A model generated the notes under the pieces. It searched no databases. It saw only the letters and a program-made list of their open reading frames with translations, and was not told the origin of the DNA. A DNA stretch of 64,000 nucleotides. It comes from Streptomyces sp. NBC_01341. Lineage in GTDB: Bacteria > Actinomycetota > Actinomycetes > Streptomycetales > Streptomycetaceae. Below are positions 32,997-40,092 of the stretch, piece after piece (the first letter of the stretch is position 1; the number at the start of each line of letters is the position of its first letter). The stretch covers positions 3,658,001 through 3,722,000 of the forward strand of contig NZ_CP108364.1 of the NCBI RefSeq assembly GCF_035946055.1. Reading direction: 5' to 3'. A program made the translations under genes and the position numbers.

Positions 32997-34475
32997 CTAT
33001 CTAGGCAGAGGGATTTTCGGGTTTTTGAGTAGATAGCGACAAACCCAGGCCAGTTCCGATTCCGATCCAGCGAGCCGCTCAAGCAGCCCATTGGAAACTG
33101 AACGAGCCTCGTACATGGCAACAAGCAGAGCACGACGGACACTAGGATTCGCCTCATCCTCATACTGGCGTCGCAGAAGCTGACCGTCCGCCGGCGAGCT
33201 AAATCTCCCCAGATACCGCGCAGCAAACTCCCGCGGCAGGTTGGATTTGTTTTTATTCTGCAGGATCTGCCAGGAATGATCCCGAATCTTACGCGACCTG
33301 ATTTCCTGGCGCGCTGCAGATTGAAGCACGCGCTGCTCCAGATAGTCGTAATCCTTCCCGGCTACGAGGGACAGCGTGGATGCGAGCACCCTACCGATAG
33401 CAATACGGCGACTTGGGAAGCACTCCAAATAGTCCAACAAGTTGCCAGCCAAATGGTGGCTCTCTATCAAGTTCTTCATGACCCAGGGAATTGCACGGTC
33501 ATCACTGAGCCATACTCCCATGCGGTAGAGCGCAAATTTTACATCTCGATCCTTCTGGTTCCCCGATATGGCCTGAGTGAAGAGTTTATAAAGTCGATCA
33601 TCAGCGCCCATCTCGCCAATTTTTAGCCCATAATTGATTGCATCTTTCTCAAGGTTTTCCAACTGCGTGACCGACTCGGAATTATCAAAGATGTCCGTCT
33701 TCGCTGCAGACATTGAAAGCCGTCGAGACCGCAAAATGGAGTTGATCTCCAACAAAATACTTCGCAGGGCGGTCCAATCGGTGTCGAAAATCATCATATC
33801 GTCCGAGTATCGTAGATAATTGACCTTAGACCTGTATACGAACTCGTCCACCGGCAAGAGGTACATATTTGCAAGGATGCCCGAAGAATCAGGCCCTTGC
33901 GGTATTCCCCACGCATGGCTGGATGACTGGAACATCTGCAGGTATTTATCCAGAAGCCCCAACACTCTCGGATTAGCATTTAAGGTTTGCAGGTCCACCG
34001 AAAGTGTGCTCACGTCAATGTGCTCATAAAAAGACACTACGTCAGTTCGGGCAAGCTGAAAGGGGGCCGAGTTAATTATCTTGACGCCTTGCTTCTGCAT
34101 GTTCACCCAAGAGTTAACAGGTGTCCAGAATTCCTTTCCCCCATTGCTCCAACGGGCGCTATAGACCGCATCCCCGACCTGATGATCAATCAGATCAGCG
34201 ATCGCAAATACTAGCGTGTCATAAACGAGACGATCGTGCACTGTTAGTCGCGCAATTGGGCGGACCCCGACGGGGTTCTTGGGCAGGTCTATGATCTCGA
34301 CATAATCGGGTCCAACCTGTCCACTCCGAAGGCTCTTTATTACCTCTGCTCGAAACTTAGGCCAGTTAGAGGATATGTCTCGCAAATTGATAACGTCGGG
34401 AATCTCCGACTGCCCATGCCCGCCGTAGAGTCTCGACCAAGCCTTGTCTAAAAAATTTGCACTAACCCGAGCCAT
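32997..34475 (-). CDS. Reverse transcriptase, UG/Abi (defence-associated) type
   Basis: The 492-residue protein has the RT core: motif A ARTDVVSFYEHID with D145, GIPQGPDSSGILANMYL (190-206), and the catalytic YSDD (223-226) in YLRYSDDMMIF. Residues from about 300 to the end are helical with a repeat-like pattern, as in the alpha-helical C-terminal domains of UG/Abi reverse transcriptases. There is no maturase X domain, endonuclease, integrase or RNase H segment, which rules out group II intron, retroelement or DGR types. It is followed at once by a membrane NUDIX gene and preceded by a 250-nt structured leader. Low GC and rare codons (TAT, CTA, CGA) mark it as acquired. Anti-phage function is inferred. 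Confidence 0.85.
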   Translation of the reverse strand: MARVSANFLDKAWSRLYGGHGQSEIPDVINLRDISSNWPKFRAEVIKSLRSGQVGPDYVEIIDLPKNPVGVRPIARLTVHDRLVYDTLVFAIADLIDHQVGDAVYSARWSNGGKEFWTPVNSWVNMQKQGVKIINSAPFQLARTDVVSFYEHIDVSTLSVDLQTLNANPRVLGLLDKYLQMFQSSSHAWGIPQGPDSSGILANMYLLPVDEFVYRSKVNYLRYSDDMMIFDTDWTALRSILLEINSILRSRRLSMSAAKTDIFDNSESVTQLENLEKDAINYGLKIGEMGADDRLYKLFTQAISGNQKDRDVKFALYRMGVWLSDDRAIPWVMKNLIESHHLAGNLLDYLECFPSRRIAIGRVLASTLSLVAGKDYDYLEQRVLQSAARQEIRSRKIRDHSWQILQNKNKSNLPREFAARYLGRFSSPADGQLLRRQYEDEANPSVRRALLVAMYEARSVSNGLLERLAGSESELAWVCRYLLKNPKIPLPR

Positions 34476-34725
34476 AGTTACGCGAGGGCTCCTGTCCTGA
34501 CGGCCCGGCAGGACAGCTCGGCCGGGGATGGACGTAACCCTCCCAGGTTACTCAACTACGTCCCGCTAGGGACCAGTTATGTAAGCCAGGCGATGTTTGA
34601 GCACGAGCCATGCGTGGTTCCCAAGCTCGCGGCACGCGTGGTGTCCTAGGAACCGACCCTCGGGGCATCCCGCCGGTCTGGCTACCTCGTTGCGGCGAGC
34701 AACCGAACTGGCATAACACAACGGG
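34476..34725 (-). ncRNA. Candidate structured non-coding RNA or leader of the RT gene
   Basis: The 250 bp before the RT start contain no gene but three consecutive stable hairpins: CTGTCCTG/CAGGACAG (34492-34516), GTAACC/GGTTAC (34534-34551, extended by GGAC/GTCC) and GTCCC/GGGAC (34560-34573). GTCC at 34560-34563 can pair either back to GGAC at 34530 or forward to GGGAC, a possible switch. UG reverse transcriptases such as DRT2, DRT3 and DRT9 use a non-coding RNA next to the RT gene. The promoter and ends are not determined, and no ribosome-binding site is visible before the RT ATG. Confidence 0.45.
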
Positions 34726-34760
34726 GAGGGGAACCCGAGAACTTCACTCGGGTTCCCCTC
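34726..34760 (-). terminator. Terminator between accessory operon and RT leader
   Basis: GAGGGGAACCCGAG and CTCGGGTTCCCCTC form a perfect 14-bp stem with a 7-nt loop. It lies 43 nt past the stop of the minus-strand gene at 34803 and insulates the RT transcript from that operon. Confidence 0.75.
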
Positions 34761-34802
34761 GGGAGTCTGTGCTCGGCTGGCGCCGTTGTGCCGCAGCCTC
34801 TA

Positions 34803-35105
34803 TCAGATTCGGTGAGGCTCGCGCACTGTGAGCAGATGACCACGGCTGGCCGCAACCCGAAGCACGTCCCTCAGGGAGCCCGTCAGGGCGTGGCCCAGGC
34901 AGCGCAGGTCCGTCAGGTCCACGTCCTGGTCGTCGAAGGCTTCCGCGGCCTCTTCCAGCAGTTCGGCCGCCGTGCCGAGTTGGACCGCCTCGATGTGGTC
35001 TGCCAGACGGGACATGTAGCCGCCCCGGTCGTCGGTGCTCAGGAAGCAGGGCCTGCCCTCTGGGCCCGTCCACGGAAGCAGTCGCATTTCGTTCGGTGCC
35101 GTCAT
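34803..35105 (-). CDS. Accessory hypothetical protein (100 aa), last gene of operon
   Basis: The 100-residue protein is helical in the middle (LADHIEAVQLGTAAELLEEAAEAFDDQDVDLTDL in pieces) and has no membrane segment. It overlaps the stop of the GntR gene by ATGA at 35102-35105, so it is the last gene of a six-gene minus-strand operon. Similar small proteins follow GntR genes in Streptomyces elements. No function can be assigned. Confidence 0.6.
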   Translation of the reverse strand: MTAPNEMRLLPWTGPEGRPCFLSTDDRGGYMSRLADHIEAVQLGTAAELLEEAAEAFDDQDVDLTDLRCLGHALTGSLRDVLRVAASRGHLLTVREPHRI

Positions 35106-35845
35106 CCTTGTGTCTGCCTCTCGTCGAGCACATGGTGGGCGGTGAAGACGGCATCGACGCGATTTCCCGGGAAGGCCAGGAGCGCCGCTTCGATGACGCG
35201 TCCGGTGGAGTCAGTGGCGACACGGGTGATCGCGAGGACAACCGCGGTGGATCCGATCCGGAGGGCCGACGCTTCATCTGGGGTCGGTGAGCGGGCGCAG
35301 ACCGTCTCTCGGACGGTGGCCGGCGACGAGCCGAGGACGGCGAATCTAGTGACCGCCTCCCGGCACGCGGAGTCGTCGTCGAGGACTCCGGCCGGGACTA
35401 AGTCGCGCGGGATGTAGATGCGGGCCAGGCCGTGCGGCGACCCTTGTTCGATGCTGAGGCAGGAGTACTCCGCGAGGGGGCTTCCCGTTGGCACCTTCAG
35501 CAACGTCGTCAGGTGCACGGAGGCCGGAACCGTGGTGCTGCGAACCGTGACGCGCAACGTCGGCTCAGCAGCGGTCCAGGGGTCCAGCGTGCCCCAGCCG
35601 CCGACGTACATGATCTTGCGGCGGGGGTGACGGACGTAGTTGCCCTTGCCGTGGATCTTCTCGACGAGTCCTTCGCCCTGGAGCACAGCGAGAGCACGTC
35701 GCAGGGTCACTGTGCTGACTCTGTACCGGACGGCCAGGCCGGCTTCGGACGGGAGGCGTTCGCCAGGCTTGATGCTGCCCGTCTTGATCTGGTGGCGGAG
35801 GTCGTCGGCGATGTCGTGGTGACGAGAAGGCACGGAGCCGGTCAC
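35102..35845 (-). CDS. GntR-family regulator with UTRA domain, accessory
   Basis: The 247-residue protein has a GntR winged helix (HHDIADDLRHQIKTGSIKPGERLPSEAGLAVRYRVSTVTLRRAL in pieces, 8-50) and a UTRA-like C-terminal domain. The start is GTG 35845, which overlaps the upstream stop as GTGA; the longer frame upstream is out of context. It is a different protein from the KorSA-like repressor. It probably controls its own operon, but no operator for it is evident. Confidence 0.8.
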   Translation of the reverse strand: MTGSVPSRHHDIADDLRHQIKTGSIKPGERLPSEAGLAVRYRVSTVTLRRALAVLQGEGLVEKIHGKGNYVRHPRRKIMYVGGWGTLDPWTAAEPTLRVTVRSTTVPASVHLTTLLKVPTGSPLAEYSCLSIEQGSPHGLARIYIPRDLVPAGVLDDDSACREAVTRFAVLGSSPATVRETVCARSPTPDEASALRIGSTAVVLAITRVATDSTGRVIEAALLAFPGNRVDAVFTAHHVLDERQTQG

Positions 35846-36066
35846 CGCCTTCTCAGCAGTCGCAGGGCGATGAGCCGGGTACGCGTGTGTATGGCCAGCA
35901 GTTCGCCCGATTCGAAGACCAGTTGCTTGGCCCCCTGCGGGAGCTGGAGAAGGTCTCGCACCCGGTAGGCCTGGCCGCCGAGTTGGATGATGTCGCCGCG
36001 CTGCACCGTGGCCGCAGTGACCTCGACGGGGGAAACCAGCGCGCCGCCTGGTGCTCGGCCCCTCAC
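35842..36066 (-). CDS. Small AICE protein (74 aa) with beta-rich core
   Basis: GTG 36066 follows GGAGG by 7 bases and overlaps the upstream stop as GTGA. The 74-residue product has VQRGDIIQLGGQAYRVRDLLQLPQG (in part) and ends LIALRLLRRR, a pattern like small SH3-type or Hint-like beta domains. No family is assigned. Confidence 0.6.
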   Translation of the reverse strand: MRGRAPGGALVSPVEVTAATVQRGDIIQLGGQAYRVRDLLQLPQGAKQLVFESGELLAIHTRTRLIALRLLRRR

Positions 36067-36266
36067 GCCGTGACCTCCGTAGGCACATAAGGGTCGGGGG
36101 TCGAGTGGCACGGGCAGTCACACACCTCGTAGATCACCGGTACGTCGGCCGGCGCCAAAGACGGGGAGGGCTCGATGCAGGAGTGGTGCGTGCCGATCCA
36201 GCACGCGATCGAGCGGTACGGGACGGGAGCTGTGCCCGTGGGGTGCGGTTGTCGGCGAGGAGGCAT
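36063..36266 (-). CDS. Small Cys/His-rich AICE protein (67 aa)
   Basis: The product has CWIGTHHSC and CDCPCHS, two Cys/His clusters that could bind one zinc ion. It starts at ATG 36266, which shares a base with the upstream stop (TGATG), and its stop overlaps the next GTG. It is similar in layout to other AICE zinc-knuckle proteins. Function is unknown. Confidence 0.6.
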   Translation of the reverse strand: MPPRRQPHPTGTAPVPYRSIACWIGTHHSCIEPSPSLAPADVPVIYEVCDCPCHSTPDPYVPTEVTA

Positions 36267-36577
36267 CAGTGGACCCCCGCGAGGGCCGACCAGGCGTCGG
36301 CGGGGAGTTGGGGGGCGACGAGCACCGTGCGCGTCCGAACTCGCTCTTCCCACGCCAGCAGGTACGGACGGACAAGCGCGACGTCCTCACCCCTCAGCGG
36401 GTAACGGTGGACCGCGCCCGCCGAAGCCCGACCCAGGGCGACGGCCGAAGCGTCAGCGGGTGCGATAACGGTGCGAGCAGCCAGCGGCCGGGAGGGCGTT
36501 AAGGGGCGGCGATGCCGGCCCTTCGAGAAGTACCGCTCTCTGGTGAACGAGGCGGCACGGCGGATACGGTTGAGCAT
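36266..36577 (-). CDS. AICE hypothetical protein (103 aa)
   Basis: The 103-residue protein has a basic N-terminus (MLNRIRRAASFTRERYFSKGRHRRPL) and a more acidic C-terminal half (RGEDVALVRPYLLAWEERVRTRTVLV in part). It is coupled by TGATG to the next gene. No family is recognised. Confidence 0.6.
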   Translation of the reverse strand: MLNRIRRAASFTRERYFSKGRHRRPLTPSRPLAARTVIAPADASAVALGRASAGAVHRYPLRGEDVALVRPYLLAWEERVRTRTVLVAPQLPADAWSALAGVH

Positions 36578-36589
36578 GCTGTTCAGCTC

Positions 36590-36895
36590 CTATCGCTGAT
36601 AGCCCGGTCCCCCGACATCGCCAGTCGTGGGGACCATTTTGCGTACAGCCGCCCATAAGGTGCGGCCGTTCACACTGGTGGCCAGGAGTCCGAATCGATC
36701 GGCCTCAGCCACCACGTCCAGGACCTCCCGCCATGACTCAGCGGAGAGCGTTTCCGGTACTTCCGCCTCGACCGTCGTGAACCGCTTGTGCTCCTCCACG
36801 CGCGTGGGGAGCCCGATGGCGGACAGTCGGGCGGCGATGGCCGCCGCGGTCACTCCCGAAGCGGGCACAGGGCAGCCTCCGTCACCAGCGATCAC
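36590..36895 (-). CDS. AICE hypothetical protein (101 aa), first gene of accessory operon
   Basis: The start at GTG 36895 is close to the operator palindromes at 36907-36937 and divergent from the GntR gene at 36947. The protein has the pattern VTAAAIAARLSAIGLPTRVEEHKRF followed by ETLSAESWREVLDVVAEADRFGLL, a compact alpha-beta fold. The end KMVPTTGDVGGPG is Gly-rich. No function is assigned. It lies 12 bp before the next gene and is probably co-transcribed with it. Confidence 0.6.
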   Translation of the reverse strand: MIAGDGGCPVPASGVTAAAIAARLSAIGLPTRVEEHKRFTTVEAEVPETLSAESWREVLDVVAEADRFGLLATSVNGRTLWAAVRKMVPTTGDVGGPGYQR

Positions 36896-36906
36896 TTTCA
36901 GTGAAG

Positions 36907-36937
36907 CTAGTTAACTAGATTAGAGCTAGTGGACTAG
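36907..36937. promoter_or_regulatory. Operator repeats between divergent genes
   Basis: CTAGTTAACTAG (36907-36918) is a perfect 12-bp palindrome. CTAGTGGACTAG (36926-36937) is a near-copy 19 bp further. They lie in the 51-bp gap between the accessory operon and a plus-strand GntR gene. The adjacent GntR protein is the likely binder and would control both directions. Confidence 0.7.
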
Positions 36938-36946
36938 ATTTTCCAT

Positions 36947-37702
36947 ATGTCTGAGCAACCGCCGTATCTCCGCATCGCCGACGAACTCCGGCGGCGCATC
37001 GCGGAGCACGTCTGGGAACCGGGCGACCGCCTCCCCTCCCGCGCCCAGATCGGCCAGGAGTACGGCGTGGGCGAGAACGTGGTTCGCCGGGCTCAGGAGT
37101 TGCTGATCTCCCACGGCGTGCTGGAGGGCCGGGCCGGATCGGGCACATACGTCGCCGAGACCCGGCAGCGAGTACGGGTCGTCCGGTCAACGGCGCGCGA
37201 GCAGCCCGGCGGAGCTCCGTTCCGCCAGGACATGAAGGCGCTCGGCAGACAGGGCGACTGGGAGAGCCGGACCGACGCGAAGGTGCCCGCCCCGGTGGAG
37301 ATCGCGGCGCGGCTCGGGATCGTCGAGGGCGAACTGTGCGTGCGTACGACGTACGAGTTCTTGGCGGACGGCAGGCCGGTGCAGCTGTCGACGAGTTGGG
37401 AGCCCTACGACCTCACCGCCGGCACACTCGTCGTCCTCCCCGAGGGAGGGCCGCACGCCGGGGCGGGAGTCGTGAACCGCATGGCCGCGATCGGAGTCAC
37501 CGTCAGCCATGCGGTGGAGCAGCCTGAACCGCGGCACGCGACCGCCGAAGAGGCATCGCTACTCGGCATACAGAAGGCCGCACTCGTGACGCACATCCGG
37601 CGGACGTACTACAGCGACCAGGGCCGCCCCGTGGAGACGGCGGACATCGTGGTGCCCGCAGCGCACTGCGAGATCGTCTACGAGATCCCGATCCATCGCT
37701 GA
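36947..37702 (+). CDS. GntR-family regulator with UTRA domain
   Basis: The 251-residue protein has a winged helix (YLRIADELRRRIAEHVWEPGDRLPSRAQIGQEYGVGENVVRRA in pieces, 6-48) and a HutC-type UTRA domain (about 80-245). It is the third GntR protein in AICE-2. The start ATG 36947 lies 10 bp after the second operator palindrome, so autorepression is expected. The target is probably the accessory operon transcribed the other way. Confidence 0.85.
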   Translation: MSEQPPYLRIADELRRRIAEHVWEPGDRLPSRAQIGQEYGVGENVVRRAQELLISHGVLEGRAGSGTYVAETRQRVRVVRSTAREQPGGAPFRQDMKALGRQGDWESRTDAKVPAPVEIAARLGIVEGELCVRTTYEFLADGRPVQLSTSWEPYDLTAGTLVVLPEGGPHAGAGVVNRMAAIGVTVSHAVEQPEPRHATAEEASLLGIQKAALVTHIRRTYYSDQGRPVETADIVVPAAHCEIVYEIPIHR

Positions 37703-37725
37703 GCGGCCGTACCCCCTTGCGGGAA

Positions 37726-38088
37726 GTGTCACTACGGCATCATGCGTGCGTGGGAATCGATGTGGAACTGCACTCTGCTCGCCCGGCGCGCAACTGGAAG
37801 AAGGCACGCAGGACGTTTCTGCGAGGCTGCTACGGGCACGCCGAGGCGTTGGCCGACGCGCTCGGGTCGCTTCACTATCTCGGCGTCCCTGGGCGCCTTC
37901 CAGCCGTCGATCTCTACGGAGACACGGTGATGAACGAGCAGGAAGCCTCAGCAGCACTCATCGAAGTGCCCCGCCTGAAAGAACAGTGCGCGGACGAGCG
38001 CCAGCGCGCGGCGCTGGACGATCTCTCGGCGGTACTCGAACAGTGCTCGGCCACCCCGGGCAGCTATGTGTGGTTCGCAGGCGACTGA
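37726..38088 (+). CDS. AICE-2 right-end hypothetical protein
   Basis: The 120-residue frame from GTG 37726 contains ALHYLGVPGRLPAVDLYGDTV-like pieces and LIEVPRLKEQCADERQRAALDDLSAVLEQC. A GDTV/I element with flanking helices recurs in right-end proteins of Streptomyces AICEs as I remember them. Starts at TTG 37717 or GTG 37750 are possible. It lies 23 bp after the GntR gene and may be co-expressed. Function is unknown. Confidence 0.5.
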   Translation: MSLRHHACVGIDVELHSARPARNWKKARRTFLRGCYGHAEALADALGSLHYLGVPGRLPAVDLYGDTVMNEQEASAALIEVPRLKEQCADERQRAALDDLSAVLEQCSATPGSYVWFAGD

Positions 38089-38198
38089 GGTGCAGGTGCT
38101 GGTGTCTTCCTCCGGCCCCCCCGCGTGCCCCTTCCGTGCCCGATAGAGCGGGAAACCACGGGGAACAGCGGTGCCCGGCGGGGACCGGGCATGGCAAA

Positions 38199-38229
38199 GG
38201 CCCCCGACCATACGTACTGGTCAGGGGCC
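38199..38229 (-). terminator. Terminator of the restored tRNA-Ser(TGA), element-borne
   Basis: GGCCCCCGACC and GGTCAGGGGCC form an 11-bp stem with a 9-nt loop, 10 nt past the tRNA 3' end. It lies inside AICE-2 and replaces the original terminator at 23215-23245. Confidence 0.75.
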
Positions 38230-38235
38230 GTTCAC

Positions 38236-38296
38236 CTGCGGTGGGTGTGGGATTTGAACCCACGGTGACATCGCTGCCACGACGGTTTTCAAGACC
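38236..38296. repeat. Right attachment site inside tRNA-Ser
   Basis: These 61 bp are identical to 23252-23312 and form the 3' 58 nt of the intact tRNA-Ser(TGA) plus 3 bp beyond it. This is the boundary of AICE-2 with the core chromosome. Confidence 0.9.
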
Positions 38297-38325
38297 GTTC
38301 CCTTAGGCCGCTCGGGCAACCCACC
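38239..38325 (-). tRNA. tRNA-Ser (anticodon TGA)
   Basis: This 87-nt class II tRNA has acceptor GGTGGGT/ACCCACC, discriminator G, and anticodon loop CTTGAAA on stem ACGGT/ACCGT. It has a long variable arm and T-loop TTCAAAT. It is the integration target of AICE-2; its 3' part is supplied by the element. Confidence 0.95.
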
Positions 38326-38386
38326 CCGCGTCGGAGCCGGTCCCGGTGCCCCGGGTCCGGCTCGATGCGTGGAACAGCCTAGCCGG

Positions 38387-39895
38387 TCAGCTGTCGCCCT
38401 TGCGCTCGCCCAGGGTGACTTCGGCCGTCGCCGTCTTACCGTCGCGCTTGTAGGTGAGCGTCACCTTGTCGCCGGCCTTGTGGGTCCAGATCTCGCCGAT
38501 CAGGGTCGGGCCGCTGTCGACCACCGTGTCGTCGAACTTGGTGATCACGTCGCCGGCCTTCAGGCCCGCCTGGGCCGCCGGGCCGTTCGGGGTGACGGCG
38601 GGGCTGCCTCCCGCGCCCTCCTCCGAGATGACGGCGCCGCCGGTCTTCTCGTCCATCGTGACCGTCGCGCCGATCACCGGGTACACGGGCTCACCGGTCT
38701 TGATCAGCTGCTCGGCGACGTTCTTCGCCTGGTTGACGGGGATGGCGAAGCCCAGGCCGATGGAGCCGGCCTGCGACTGGCCGACGCCTCCGCCGCTGGT
38801 GGACTGGATGGCCGAGTTGATGCCGATCACCGCGCCGCCCGCGTCCAGGAGCGGGCCGCCGGAGTTGCCCGGGTTGATCGAGGCGTCGGTCTGCAGGGCG
38901 CTCATGTACGAGTTCTTGCTGCTGGACCCGTCGCCCGAGGCCACGGGGCGGTGCTTGGCGCTGATGATGCCCGTGGTGACCGTGTTGGACAGGCCGAACG
39001 GTGCGCCGATCGCGATGGTGGAGTCGCCCACGGCGACCTTGTCGGAGTCCCCCAGGGCCAGCGGGGTCAGTCCGTCCGGGGCGTTCTTCAGCTTCAGCAC
39101 GGCCACGTCGTAACCCTGGGCGCGGCCGACCACCTCGGCGTCGTACTTCTTGCCGTTGGAGAAGGTCGCGGTCAGCTGACCGCTGTCCGCCGCGGAGGCC
39201 ACCACGTGGTTGTTGGTGAGGATGTGGCCCTCCTTGTCGTACACGAAGCCGGTCCCCGTGCCGCCCTCGCCGTCGCCGGACTGCGCGTCGATGGTGACCA
39301 CGCTGGGCAGCGCGCTCGCCGCGACGCCCGCGACGGTGCCCGCGGCGCGCTTGAAGTCCTTGGGGCTGTTGGCCGCGGCGACCGTGGTCGACCCGGAGGA
39401 GGAGCCGGAGTCACTGCTGTCCGCGGCCCAGTAGCCGAGGGCTCCGCCCACGCCGCCCGCGACGAGAGCCGCCACGGCGACCGCGGCGACCAGGCCGCCG
39501 GCACGGCGCTTGCGCGGGTGCTCGGGCGCCGCGTGCGCGGGCGCGCCCCAGGCGGGCGGGCTGCCGCCGTCGGCATACGAGGGGATGGCGGGCGGGGGCG
39601 GAGGCCAGGCCTCGGAGCCGGCGGGGGCGTGCTCCGGTGCCGACGGGGTGTACGGGTACTGCGGGTACTGCGGGTACTGCGCGTGCCCGGCGGAAGCCTG
39701 CTCGGCGCCTGTCTGGTGCGCGGCCGGAACCTGGGCCGTCGGCGCGTCCGCGGGCGTGGCGGTCGGGGCCCCCGGCGCGGGCGGACCCCCCTGCGGGGTG
39801 CCCTCAGGAGCGGCAGCCGGCACGGGAGGTGCGGACGGAACAGACGGTACGGACGGACCCGCGGTGCCCTCGTTGCCCTCGTTCTCGGTGCTCAC
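38387..39895 (-). CDS. HtrA/DegP-like membrane-anchored serine protease with PDZ domain
   Basis: The 502-residue protein has a long Pro/Ala-rich cytosolic N-terminus (1-125), one membrane helix (GGLVAAVAVAALVAGGVGGALGY, about 133-155, written here in part) and an extracytoplasmic trypsin-like domain. The catalytic triad is visible: His in TNNHVV, Asp in GYDVAVL, and Ser in INPGNSGGPL. A C-terminal PDZ domain (about 405-490, PAAQAGLKAGDVITKFDD) follows. It degrades or refolds damaged secreted proteins. GTG 39895 is the start. In Streptomyces, htrA genes answer to CssRS-type stress systems, but no such regulator is next to it. Confidence 0.9.
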   Translation of the reverse strand: MSTENEGNEGTAGPSVPSVPSAPPVPAAAPEGTPQGGPPAPGAPTATPADAPTAQVPAAHQTGAEQASAGHAQYPQYPQYPYTPSAPEHAPAGSEAWPPPPPAIPSYADGGSPPAWGAPAHAAPEHPRKRRAGGLVAAVAVAALVAGGVGGALGYWAADSSDSGSSSGSTTVAAANSPKDFKRAAGTVAGVAASALPSVVTIDAQSGDGEGGTGTGFVYDKEGHILTNNHVVASAADSGQLTATFSNGKKYDAEVVGRAQGYDVAVLKLKNAPDGLTPLALGDSDKVAVGDSTIAIGAPFGLSNTVTTGIISAKHRPVASGDGSSSKNSYMSALQTDASINPGNSGGPLLDAGGAVIGINSAIQSTSGGGVGQSQAGSIGLGFAIPVNQAKNVAEQLIKTGEPVYPVIGATVTMDEKTGGAVISEEGAGGSPAVTPNGPAAQAGLKAGDVITKFDDTVVDSGPTLIGEIWTHKAGDKVTLTYKRDGKTATAEVTLGERKGDS

Positions 39896-40092
39896 AGCTC
39901 TTTACTCCTCGGTTCCACTCGGCATTCGGCAAGAGATCCGCTGTGCACGTGTCTGCGGTCAGCTTTTCCCACAGCACGTCAGGCCACTGTAAGCAGGACC
40001 TGTGCATCCGCACACCAATCTTTACATCAGGCAAAACGGTCGTACACAACAAGCTGACAGCACACGACGAGTCTCGGTGACACGATGGCGCC

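Larger units (their letters stand above)
23252..38296. mobile_element. AICE-2, complete pSAM2-type element in tRNA-Ser(TGA)
   Basis: The element is bounded by a 61-bp perfect direct repeat (23252-23312 and 38236-38296) that covers the anticodon arm to the 3' end of tRNA-Ser(TGA). The gene order int, xis, rep (HUH type), spd genes, traSA-like FtsK protein, GntR repressor and Nudix protein matches the pSAM2 plan. The element is about 15 kb. The intact tRNA is at the right end, and the left copy is only the displaced 3' part. The right third (31.9-38.1 kb) is accessory and includes the reverse-transcriptase system. All core genes look intact, so it may be active. Confidence 0.9.

Noticed and set aside
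32997..34475. Group II intron maturase or retron reverse transcriptase
   Set aside because: No maturase X or endonuclease domain and no intron domain V/VI-like RNA at the ends. No msr-msd-like inverted pair directly before the gene with the retron VTG or NAXXH motifs was found. The helical C-terminus fits UG/Abi types better.
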